Of a DNA stretch of 57,074 bases, positions 10,086 to 17,558 are shown piece by piece (position 1 is the stretch's first letter; each line of letters opens with the position of its first letter). The notes under the pieces are model-generated. The model was not told where the DNA came from. It made no database searches and worked only from the letters and a program-made list of their open reading frames with translations. Both the position numbers and the translations under genes were made by a program. This stretch comes from Opitutaceae bacterium (GTDB lineage Bacteria; Verrucomicrobiota; Verrucomicrobiia; Opitutales; Opitutaceae): assembly GCA_018402455.1 (NCBI GenBank), contig JAGYIG010000021.1, positions 1 to 57,074 on the forward strand, written 5' to 3'.

Positions 10086-10113
10086 GGCAGGATCGGGGAA
10101 CGCCGATCCTGCC
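10086..10113. repeat. Palindrome upstream of the sigma factor gene
   Basis: A perfect 11-bp inverted repeat (GGCAGGATCGG / CCGATCCTGCC) with a 6-nt loop lies 36 bp after the fasciclin stop. No T-tract follows. It may terminate the fasciclin transcript or be a dispersed intergenic palindrome. Confidence 0.5.
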
Positions 10114-10292
10114 CCTCCGAGCCACCGCCACCGGCTCCCGCTCTGCCCTCACTCGTCAAGACCGTGCATTTCAGCTCCCCTCCCACCACCCACCCGCGGA
10201 CCTTCCGTCGCACCGTTGATGTGATGAAGACGTCCCTGATGAAAAATAACTGACCCGGGGTTGTCTCGGGGGGTAATTTTTGTTTTCACTGC

Positions 10293-10868
10293 ATGGTGCC
10301 TCGGTCCGAAACCGATCCTTCAGTGGAGGAAATTCTCCCGCGAGTCGCCCGGCGCGAACCGCAGGCGATGAAACAGTGCATTGATCAGTTTGGCGGCTTG
10401 GTCTGGAGCATCACCCGACGTTACGTCAGACCCGACACCGAAGCGGAGGACGTCGTCCAGGAAACGTTCGCGGAACTCTGGCAAAAAGCGGATCGTTTCG
10501 ACGCCGCCCGCGCGTCCGCGTCCACCTTCATTGGCCTCGTGGCACGTCGTCGCAGCATCGACTGGCTGCGCCGCAAGCAACGCCGCCCCGAGCTCGAACC
10601 GCTGCCGGATGACTTTGACCAAAAACTCGGGGCGTCGACTGACCCCCTGCCGCGGATCGATACCGAATCTCTGCATGCCGCCTTGCAGGAGCTCCCGACG
10701 GAAGTCCGCGAATTGTTCGAACTGCATTTTACCGGAGGCCTCACCCACCCCGAAATCGCCGAGCGCACCGGACTGGCCCTCGGCACCGTCAAAACCCGGT
10801 TGCGCCGGGGCCTCCTCACCATGCGAGCCCTCATGGCCCGCGCCAACCCGGAGCCTGTGTCGTCATGA
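10293..10868 (+). CDS. ECF RNA polymerase sigma factor
   Basis: A 191-residue extracytoplasmic-function sigma factor that redirects RNA polymerase. Region 2 is seen at about residues 25-90 (EAEDVVQETFAELWQKADRF, then FIGLVARRRSIDWLRRKQRR). Region 4 is at about 128-180 with the helix-turn-helix HPEIAERTGLALGTVKTRL. Regions 1.1 and 3 are absent, as expected for the class. The stop overlaps the anti-sigma start by 4 bp (ATGA), indicating translational coupling. Its regulon probably includes the neighbouring fasciclin gene, but no promoter motif was identified. Confidence 0.93.
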   Translation: MVPRSETDPSVEEILPRVARREPQAMKQCIDQFGGLVWSITRRYVRPDTEAEDVVQETFAELWQKADRFDAARASASTFIGLVARRRSIDWLRRKQRRPELEPLPDDFDQKLGASTDPLPRIDTESLHAALQELPTEVRELFELHFTGGLTHPEIAERTGLALGTVKTRLRRGLLTMRALMARANPEPVSS

Positions 10869-11626
10869 TCGATCCCGAACTCTCCGCCCGCTTTGAGGAG
10901 CTCGACGCTGCCCGCGCGTTCGGTGATTTGTCGCCGGAAGAACACGCCGAGTGGACGCGCTTGCAGGAGGAACAGGGTTTCACGCCGGATGTGGAACTGG
11001 ATCTCCTGGTCGCGGGCTTGACGACTTCGCTCGGGAATTTGGACGCCAAGCCCAGCGATCAGCTGCTGCAACGACTGGAAGCCCAAACCGTTCGCTTCAT
11101 GCCCTTGGCCGCGGAAACGTCGAAACCCGTCGAGGCCGAGGTCATCCCCTTCTGGCGCCACCCGGCCTTGGGCTGGGCGGCCGCCGCGTGCTTTGCGTTG
11201 GTCCTTTTTGTCTCCTCCGAAGAATCGCCCACCGAGCCTTCGCTCACCGACCAGCGTCAGGCCCTGCTCAGCGAACAGCAAACGGTGCAACTCTCCTTCG
11301 CCGGGACCGAGAACTTCAGCGGGCTCGAAGGCGACGTGGTTTGGACCGATGACGGCCAAACCGGATTCATGCGTTTCAACGGCCTCCCGGCCAACGATCC
11401 CACCGCAGCGCAATATCAACTGTGGATCGTGGATCCGGAACGCGACGAGCGGCCCGTCGACGGCGGGGTTTTCGACATCCCGGCCGGTCAAGAGGAAGCC
11501 ATCGTGCCCATCCGGGCGACGCTCCCCGTCAACCGACCCGTCGCCTTTGTGATCACGGTGGAAAAACCCGGTGGCGTGGTCGTCTCCAAACAAGAAATTG
11601 TCGCCGCCATCGCGCAACGGGGATGA
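10865..11626 (+). CDS. RskA-type anti-sigma factor
   Basis: A 253-residue membrane protein that should hold the preceding sigma factor inactive. The N-terminal 90 residues are the cytoplasmic anti-sigma region (FEELDAARAFGDLSPEEHAE). A membrane helix follows at about 100-118 (ALGWAAAACFALVLFVSS), and the C-terminal 120 residues form the anti-sigma-K (RskA) periplasmic domain (YQLWIVDPERDERPVDGGVF; VAFVITVEKPGGVVVSKQ). The 4-bp overlap with the sigma gene supports the pairing. A second, truncated copy of its last 41 codons lies about 2.9 kb downstream. Confidence 0.9.
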   Translation: MIDPELSARFEELDAARAFGDLSPEEHAEWTRLQEEQGFTPDVELDLLVAGLTTSLGNLDAKPSDQLLQRLEAQTVRFMPLAAETSKPVEAEVIPFWRHPALGWAAAACFALVLFVSSEESPTEPSLTDQRQALLSEQQTVQLSFAGTENFSGLEGDVVWTDDGQTGFMRFNGLPANDPTAAQYQLWIVDPERDERPVDGGVFDIPAGQEEAIVPIRATLPVNRPVAFVITVEKPGGVVVSKQEIVAAIAQRG

Positions 11627-11644
11627 GGGCGACGGTGCGGCCGC

Positions 11645-11678
11645 TCAGTTTCGGAAAGGGGTCAGTTTCGGAAAGGGG
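11645..11678. repeat. Two tandem 17-bp repeats at the transposase left end
   Basis: TCAGTTTCGGAAAGGGG occurs twice head to tail (11645-11661 and 11662-11678), directly followed by TCAGTCCATTG of the element end. The last bases of each unit (GGAAAGGGG then TCAGT) match the outer part of the terminal repeat, so this looks like a partial duplication of the element boundary. Confidence 0.8.
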
Positions 11679-12722
11679 TCAGTCCATTGATTCTTGATTT
11701 AGTTGCGACCAAACCCTACATGAGGAGGTGGGGCGGTGACGGTGGCGACTGACCCAGGTTTGCACTGATGAGGTTCGCCCCATGCTTAACCGCTGGGCGA
11801 TCCAAGCACTCGAAGCCATGACCGTGTCTCTAAGATGGCGAGCTAGCGCTACCTTCCATTCCGCCCCCTTTGGATCGTGGATGAGATGCTCTTGGGTCTT
11901 ACCAATTTTGCCGAGCGCGGAGACCAAAGCGCGTTCCCATTTGACGGCTTTCAGGGGAGCCGCTTCGGCTTCCACAATCCTGCCTCCAAGGAGCGCTGGG
12001 GTGTTTTCCAGGACCTTTTTTCGAAACGCTTCGGAACCCTTCGCCCACCCCCGCGTCATCTGCTCGAAGCCCAAACGTTTTTTTTCGAGATCAGTTTCGC
12101 TCAACCAACTCAAATATTTCCGATACTGAGTTCTGCCCTCGGCTGTGTCCGCAATCCCGCCCGCTCCCGCGAGATACTCACGGGGCTCAAAACACGACCA
12201 TCGCGTGGAGGGATGCCACAGCTGAGCAAAACTCGAATCGGCATAGTTCTGCAATTGCTCCGCCCGGAGCACCCCGGCGCGCACAGGGTTTAGGTGAATG
12301 TAGTGGCTCACTGAACTCACGGCGTCTCCGTCCAAGAGAATCGCCTTGTAGCGTCCCTGAAAGACGTGTCCGTTCATTTTGCGGAACCGATTGAATCGGT
12401 TGGCAAAGGTCGATTGCAGCCAACGCATGCCGGCGACCAAATTCGCCTCCGGAGTGCTCACGCACAGGTGGTAGTGGTTGCCCATCAGCACCCACGAATG
12501 CAGGACCCACCCCTGTGCCTCACAGGTCTGTTTCAAACACCGCAAAAAACTCACCCGAGCCCCGGGACTCTCAAAAATCCATGACCGGTAGTTTCCCCGA
12601 TTGATCACGTGGTAGCTCGCGCCGGGAAACTCTAAGCGAACCTTGCGAGGCATGGTTGGTTGTGGGGCGAAACCAGGATTTTAACAACCCTATAAATCAA
12701 GAATCAATGGACTGACCCCTTT
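11672..12722 (-). mobile_element. REP-associated transposase element with 30-bp inverted ends
   Basis: The element is bounded by a perfect 30-bp inverted repeat at 11672-11701 and 12693-12722 (outer part AAAGGGGTCAGTCC). It contains one transposase gene. The transposase stop codon and its last residues are encoded by the left repeat. The element is placed between the anti-sigma gene and a gene lacking its 5' end. Such genes normally mobilise REP palindromes as single-stranded DNA and are not usually flanked by long perfect inverted repeats, so this layout is notable. Confidence 0.8.
11679..12653 (-). CDS. REP-associated tyrosine transposase (Y1 HUH family)
   Basis: A 324-residue member of the Y1/IS200-like TnpA_REP (RAYT) family, which nicks single-stranded DNA through a tyrosine. 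The N-terminal 150 residues hold the fold: MPRKVRLEFPGASYHVINRG, the metal-binding HUH motif in WVLMGNHYHLCVS (about 55-67), VFQGRYKAILL, and the catalytic region VSHYIHLNPVRAGVL (about 116-130), where Tyr is the likely nucleophile. The C-terminal 150 residues are basic and variable. The length exceeds the usual 150-230 residues but matches longer RAYT groups. All key residues are present, so it is probably active. Confidence 0.88.
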   Translation of the reverse strand: MPRKVRLEFPGASYHVINRGNYRSWIFESPGARVSFLRCLKQTCEAQGWVLHSWVLMGNHYHLCVSTPEANLVAGMRWLQSTFANRFNRFRKMNGHVFQGRYKAILLDGDAVSSVSHYIHLNPVRAGVLRAEQLQNYADSSFAQLWHPSTRWSCFEPREYLAGAGGIADTAEGRTQYRKYLSWLSETDLEKKRLGFEQMTRGWAKGSEAFRKKVLENTPALLGGRIVEAEAAPLKAVKWERALVSALGKIGKTQEHLIHDPKGAEWKVALARHLRDTVMASSAWIAQRLSMGRTSSVQTWVSRHRHRPTSSCRVWSQLNQESMD

Positions 12723-12770
12723 GATCCGCTCCCTAGCGAGGACAACAACTTCACCGAGAGGATCGCCATC

Positions 12771-14456
12771 ATGGGCGAGGGGGCGATCGCGGTCACAATC
12801 GTCGAGGAACCCAACACTCCTTTCTTCTCGACCGACAGTCTTTTCTGGGCGACGGACGACATGTATCAGTGGCGTCAGGTAAATTCACCGAAACCCCGCG
12901 GAGAGGGCAATAGGGTCGCCGTTTTCGACTTGGTAACCGGTGGCGAGGTTACCCTGATTTCGTATTTGGTGGATGGTCCCGACTATCCTCCGGGGAGCAG
13001 CCGGGTCTTCATCGGCCGCAGTGAAGACAAGGGCGAATCCTGGAAAGTAGCCACCATCGAAGGCGGAGATCCGCCCAGTGGTTTGGCTTATGGCAATGGC
13101 CTGTTCATGGGCATCACGTTATCCGGGCGGATTATGACCAGTCGAGATGGTCGCCATTTTACATTCTCTACCGGAGCGATTCCGCCCAATCTTTCCATCG
13201 AAATTCAGTTCGGCGACGGGATGTTTTTGACTCGGACCAAATCGACCGAAAGCGCGATCCTCTACGGGTCCGTAGACGGATACGAATGGCGATCTTTGGG
13301 CACGTTCCCGTTGGATGATTTTGCGCAAATTACATCACTCACCCACACCCTCGGAAGGTACTATTTGAGCGGATCGAGCGGTCGTCCCAACTCAGTGCCA
13401 TTTATCGTCTCACTCGAGGCTCCAGCATTGCCAAAAATCCTGAGCGAACCCACCAGTCAGATAGTCGGCGAGAGCCATACCGCTACCCTGTCCGTCGACG
13501 TGGAATTTCCCAGCACCGTGACCTACCAGTGGGCCAAAGACCAACAGGCTATCGTGGGGGCAACCTCGGCTCAGCTTACTCTCGATTCCGCAGCCTATAC
13601 CGACGCAGGTAATTACCACTGCATCGTCCGCAACAATGAGGGCACGGTATTAACCGCGACAGCCACCCTGACCGTGATCCCGAGCAATCAAATCGGCCGA
13701 CTCTCCAACCTCTCGGTTAACACCTTCAGCGGAACCGGACATGACATTCTGAATCTTGGTTTCGTGCTCGGCGGAACGTCACCCAAACCCATGACCTTGC
13801 GCGGGGTCGGCCCCACTTTGGCCAACTATGATGTGATGGGGTTCATGACGGATCCCAGCCTTCAGCTGATTCGGAATGGCGAGACCATCGGATTAAATGA
13901 TAACTGGACCAACGATGACGGGCGCACGCTGGGCGCGTTCCCTCTACCCGTCGACTCGCTCGATGCCGTCATCAGTGCTGAGATTCCACCCGGTGTTAAT
14001 TCGATCCTAGTGGAAGGGGCCAACGATGGCATCGGCACGATCCTCACTGAAATCTACGACGGAAATATCACCGACGGAGACACGATTTTAAAGAACCTTT
14101 CGACCCGCGGCCGGGTTACTCCCGGCGCATCCCTCATCGTCGGTTTCGTCATCGAGGGCACTACCGACCTACCTCTCGTATTACGCGCGGTAGGCCCTGC
14201 CCTAAGTGAATATGGTATCGGTGACCCGCTGACGGACCCCACCATCACATTATACCAACAACAGACCATCGTCGCCGAGAACGACAACTGGGCGGGTGAT
14301 GACGCCCGCTCGCTCGGCGCATTTCCTTTGCCCGCGAGATCCTTGGACAGCGTGCTCTCGATCAGTCTAGCTCCAGGGATTTATACGGCCCACGTCACCT
14401 CAAACGTCGGCGCCGACGACGGCATCGTCCTACTGGAAATTTACGACGCCCGCTGA
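12771..14456 (+). CDS. Ig-domain surface protein, 5'-truncated
   Basis: A 561-residue fragment of a large exported protein. The same frame is open back to the transposase repeat at 12693 with no earlier start codon, and no signal peptide is present, so the true N-terminus is missing. Residues about 1-215 look like part of a sialidase-type propeller (MTSRDGRHFTF, YGSVDGYEWRSLG). About 220-305 is an Ig-like domain (TVTYQWAKDQQAIVGATSAQ, YTDAGNYHCIV). About 310-561 contains two copies of a module with GVGPTL or AVGPAL, NDNW, LGAFPLP and ILVE/YTAHV motifs, shared with the convergent RCC1-repeat protein. Without a start and signal, it is probably not functional. Confidence 0.75.
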   Translation: MGEGAIAVTIVEEPNTPFFSTDSLFWATDDMYQWRQVNSPKPRGEGNRVAVFDLVTGGEVTLISYLVDGPDYPPGSSRVFIGRSEDKGESWKVATIEGGDPPSGLAYGNGLFMGITLSGRIMTSRDGRHFTFSTGAIPPNLSIEIQFGDGMFLTRTKSTESAILYGSVDGYEWRSLGTFPLDDFAQITSLTHTLGRYYLSGSSGRPNSVPFIVSLEAPALPKILSEPTSQIVGESHTATLSVDVEFPSTVTYQWAKDQQAIVGATSAQLTLDSAAYTDAGNYHCIVRNNEGTVLTATATLTVIPSNQIGRLSNLSVNTFSGTGHDILNLGFVLGGTSPKPMTLRGVGPTLANYDVMGFMTDPSLQLIRNGETIGLNDNWTNDDGRTLGAFPLPVDSLDAVISAEIPPGVNSILVEGANDGIGTILTEIYDGNITDGDTILKNLSTRGRVTPGASLIVGFVIEGTTDLPLVLRAVGPALSEYGIGDPLTDPTITLYQQQTIVAENDNWAGDDARSLGAFPLPARSLDSVLSISLAPGIYTAHVTSNVGADDGIVLLEIYDAR

Positions 14457-14471
14457 GGAACCACCAGCCTG

Positions 14472-14485
14472 CCCCTTTGATCCGC
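14472..14485. repeat. Second copy of a 14-bp REP-end sequence
   Basis: CCCCTTTGATCCGC occurs here and at 12716-12729, at the outer edge of the transposase right end, in the same orientation. The two copies bracket the truncated Ig-domain gene. They could be a duplicated target or two REP-type ends. Confidence 0.6.
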
Positions 14486-14487
14486 CC

Positions 14488-14613
14488 GTCGTCCCGATCC
14501 GGGCGGCCCTGCGTGTCGATGATCCGGTGGCCTTCGTCATCACGGTCGAACAACCCGGCGGCGTGGTCGTCTCCAAACAAGAAATTGTCGCCGCCATCGC
14601 CTCCCGGGGTTAG
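14488..14613 (+). pseudogene. Orphan 3' end of an anti-sigma (RskA) gene
   Basis: Reading in frame to a TAG at 14611-14613 gives VPIRAALRVDDPVAFVITVE followed by QPGGVVVSKQEIVAAIASRG. This matches the last 40 residues of the intact anti-sigma protein with only a few changes. At DNA level, 41 consecutive bases are identical (11573-11613 against 14560-14600). No upstream part of a second anti-sigma gene is present. It is a remnant of a duplicated gene whose 5' part was lost to the insertion or a deletion. Confidence 0.85.
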
Positions 14614-14624
14614 GCCAGCGACCA

Positions 14625-17558
14625 TCACTCATCCACCGCGTAGATTTCGATCAGGGCTTGGCCAATATCATCATCGCTGTCGCCTGAAACCTGCACGGTA
14701 TAGGCTCCGGCTGGGAGACGAATCAAGGTCGCGGCATCGAGTGAGGTATCCTCCAACGGAAACCCACCCACGGTGGCGGTGGTGTTCGTAATGGTTTTGT
14801 CGCCGCCCCAATTGTCGTTTTCCCCGATGGCATTCTGGCCTGAGAATACGTTCAGCTCAGGGTCGCCGAGCGTATTAGGCACGCCGTAGTCATTCAGAGT
14901 CGGTCCGATTGCGCGGACCAGTAGTCTGGAGGGTTGTGGTCCGGTTGCCACGAAGCCGGCGATGATGGCGTCTTCACCTGAGCCGGTGACATTGCGCACG
15001 GAAAGATTCATGAGTCGTGACCGCCATTGCGTAGCCTCACGCTTGTAGACTTCGAGCAAAACGGTGCCCGCAGTGTTCGCTCGCCGTTCAACATGAACGG
15101 TGTAGGCACCAGGAGCCAGGGTGACCATGGCCGCCGCATCGGTGCTGTCCTCTCTTAGCGCGAAGGCACCGAGCTCGGCAGCAACCGATCGAATGGTATC
15201 CGGATAGGCTGAACCCCAATCGTCGTTGCTGCCTATGACCTCAGCATTTTGATCGAAGATGCGGAAAGAGGGGTTCTCCAGCGGTGAAGATACTCCGTAG
15301 TCGGCCAGACTCGGGCCCACTGCTCTGATCAGAACATCCATGGGTTCGGTTCCGCTGATTACCAGTCCGGCCACAAGGTTGCCCGGGTTCTCTGCCTTCA
15401 GGTTGATCCGAGTGGAAAGATTGGTGAGGTAGGCTTCCGGCACCTGGGCGTAGAGTGAGTGTTGATGTCCGGCGGCCAAAGCGGTGACCTGCCGAGCCAG
15501 CAGACGAGGCGAGGTCACACTGGTCACAAGTGGTTCCCCGAGCTGGCCGTTGTTGGCACTACCGAGTCCCCAAAGATTGCCCGCCGTATCCGTCCAAATC
15601 AGGTGCCGAAATCCGCCGTCGAAATTGACGACGTTCTGGGCAACCAAATGGGCAATCGGGCTGGGAATCGGATCATTGGCGATGCCCAGTTGACCGAGTG
15701 AGCGCTCACCCATGCCCATTAAATCTCCCGTAGTGGTCAAATAGTAGGTGTTGGAATCACTCGCCGCCGCCGCCGTCACCTGGGTGGCAATCAATACCGG
15801 GGTGCGAACCTCTTGGTTGGGGCCCAACGAGAAGTTGTAGTCGCGACCCATGCCCCAAAGGTTGCCATTATACTGGACGAACAACGTATGGCTGTCGGTG
15901 GCGGAGACCGCTTTCACATTCGTGGCGATCTGTTCGAACCGGAAGACCGGGGAATTGTGGCCCAACCCAAGTTGGTAACTGGCGTTTTGGCCCGCGCCCC
16001 ACAACACCCCGGCTGTATCAACATAGAAAGAGTTCTCGCCCGCGGCGGCCACATCGACGGCGTTGGATGCGACTTGTGATGGCGTGATGTCTTGGATGGC
16101 AGGAACGACGCCAGCCCGACCGAAACTCCGAGAGCCGACGATCCACACGGTATTGTCCTGTTTTAAAAACAGCGTGTGGCTGGCCCCGGTGGACACCTTC
16201 TTCACCAAGGTGGCAACAAGGTTGGCGTTGTCGGAATAGTCCGTCAGCAGATCCAGACCCCGATGATTTTCCTCGTTTCGGCCCACTGCCCACAGGGTCT
16301 GGTCGTCGCGAAGGAAAAAGGTGGTTCCTTGGTCGGTGGCGATGGAGCTGATCCGTGCGTCTGATCGTTGAGGTGAGGCCAAAAGTTCTATCGACTCCGT
16401 GCCCATCAGTCCGACCCGGGTCATACCGGCCCCCCACGCGGTCCCGTCTTGTTTTAAAAACAAGGTATGCCACGGTCCGGCGCTCACCTCGGCGACATCC
16501 TCCATGATCTTGACCGGTTCGTCCCGATTAAGGGTGTCACCCAAGCCCAACTGGCCGGAGGTGTTTCGACCCATCCCCCAAGCGGCGCCTTGGCGATCGA
16601 TATAAACGGTGCGGTATTGACTGAGTGAAACTTTGGCGACGTCGGATCCGATCTGGCGTGGAACCAACTGAGGATCGTTCATATCCCGTCCCAGCACTCC
16701 GTTTTGACTAAAACCCATGCCCCACATCGAACCATCGGTTTTGATGAAAACCGTGCGATTGGCGAAGCTATCGGCATCCACCACATCTTCTGCGATCAGG
16801 GCGGGTGTCTCCTGACTGGTGCGATGCCCCAATCCGAGTTCTCCCCAGTGGTTGTTGCCCAGCCCCCAGAATGAACCATCAGATTTTAGGTAGAAGGTGT
16901 TGTTGCCGCCGGTGATGATTCGGGAGACCCCTTGGTCGACTTCATAGGGAGTCCAGGCAGGACCGGCACCGGGAATGCCGAGGGCATTACCAAAATTGAA
17001 CCCCATTCCCCAAAGGCTGCCATCCGCCTTCAGCCAAAGCGTAATGGCAGCGTTGTTGCCGCTGACTTGGACCACATCACTATCGATCGTCAAAGGAGAG
17101 GTCACAAAAGTGGGCGCATTATGTCCCAGCTGGGAATTGCTGTTGTATCCACTGCCGCGTAACACTCCTTGATCATCGACGGTGAACAGGTGCGTGTAGT
17201 CCGCAGAGAAATCACTGACACTCTGAGCGACCTGAACAAACTCAGTCTCGATTCGGGCGGGCTCACCCCATTGACGCCAACCATTGTTCCCGGCCCCCCA
17301 CAGGATCCCTGACGAAGACAAGAGATATGATTGTTGGGCAGTAGCTTTAATCGATGTAATATCCTGACTCAACAAGATCGGTATCGACTCTATGCCTGTC
17401 GCCGGGGCGTTAAGTTGGCCTGAGTTGTTGAAACCGTGACCAACCAGCACCCCGGATTGAGCCTGCAGAACACACGTGATCCCGCCAGCTAGCAGGGCCG
17501 TGATGGCCAGCCCAATACCAGCGTGTTTGAAACCGATCAGACTAGAATTAAACGACAT
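14625..17558 (-). CDS. Secreted RCC1-like beta-propeller protein
   Basis: A 977-residue exported protein. The start chosen (17558) gives a signal peptide, MSFNSSLIGFKHAGIGLAIT through VLQAQS, rather than the longer frame from 17624. About 14 RCC1-type motifs follow, for example GLGNNHWGELGLG, GMGRNTSGQLGLGD and GAGQNASYQLGLG, enough for two seven-bladed propellers. The last about 240 residues are two copies of the module with RAVGPSLADYGV / RAIGPTLNDYGV and NDDW/NDNW, also found in the convergent truncated protein and likely a surface or secretion-associated domain. Its ATG overlaps the rlmD stop (TAATG), so translation may be coupled. The ligand is unknown. Confidence 0.85.
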   Translation of the reverse strand: MSFNSSLIGFKHAGIGLAITALLAGGITCVLQAQSGVLVGHGFNNSGQLNAPATGIESIPILLSQDITSIKATAQQSYLLSSSGILWGAGNNGWRQWGEPARIETEFVQVAQSVSDFSADYTHLFTVDDQGVLRGSGYNSNSQLGHNAPTFVTSPLTIDSDVVQVSGNNAAITLWLKADGSLWGMGFNFGNALGIPGAGPAWTPYEVDQGVSRIITGGNNTFYLKSDGSFWGLGNNHWGELGLGHRTSQETPALIAEDVVDADSFANRTVFIKTDGSMWGMGFSQNGVLGRDMNDPQLVPRQIGSDVAKVSLSQYRTVYIDRQGAAWGMGRNTSGQLGLGDTLNRDEPVKIMEDVAEVSAGPWHTLFLKQDGTAWGAGMTRVGLMGTESIELLASPQRSDARISSIATDQGTTFFLRDDQTLWAVGRNEENHRGLDLLTDYSDNANLVATLVKKVSTGASHTLFLKQDNTVWIVGSRSFGRAGVVPAIQDITPSQVASNAVDVAAAGENSFYVDTAGVLWGAGQNASYQLGLGHNSPVFRFEQIATNVKAVSATDSHTLFVQYNGNLWGMGRDYNFSLGPNQEVRTPVLIATQVTAAAASDSNTYYLTTTGDLMGMGERSLGQLGIANDPIPSPIAHLVAQNVVNFDGGFRHLIWTDTAGNLWGLGSANNGQLGEPLVTSVTSPRLLARQVTALAAGHQHSLYAQVPEAYLTNLSTRINLKAENPGNLVAGLVISGTEPMDVLIRAVGPSLADYGVSSPLENPSFRIFDQNAEVIGSNDDWGSAYPDTIRSVAAELGAFALREDSTDAAAMVTLAPGAYTVHVERRANTAGTVLLEVYKREATQWRSRLMNLSVRNVTGSGEDAIIAGFVATGPQPSRLLVRAIGPTLNDYGVPNTLGDPELNVFSGQNAIGENDNWGGDKTITNTTATVGGFPLEDTSLDAATLIRLPAGAYTVQVSGDSDDDIGQALIEIYAVDE

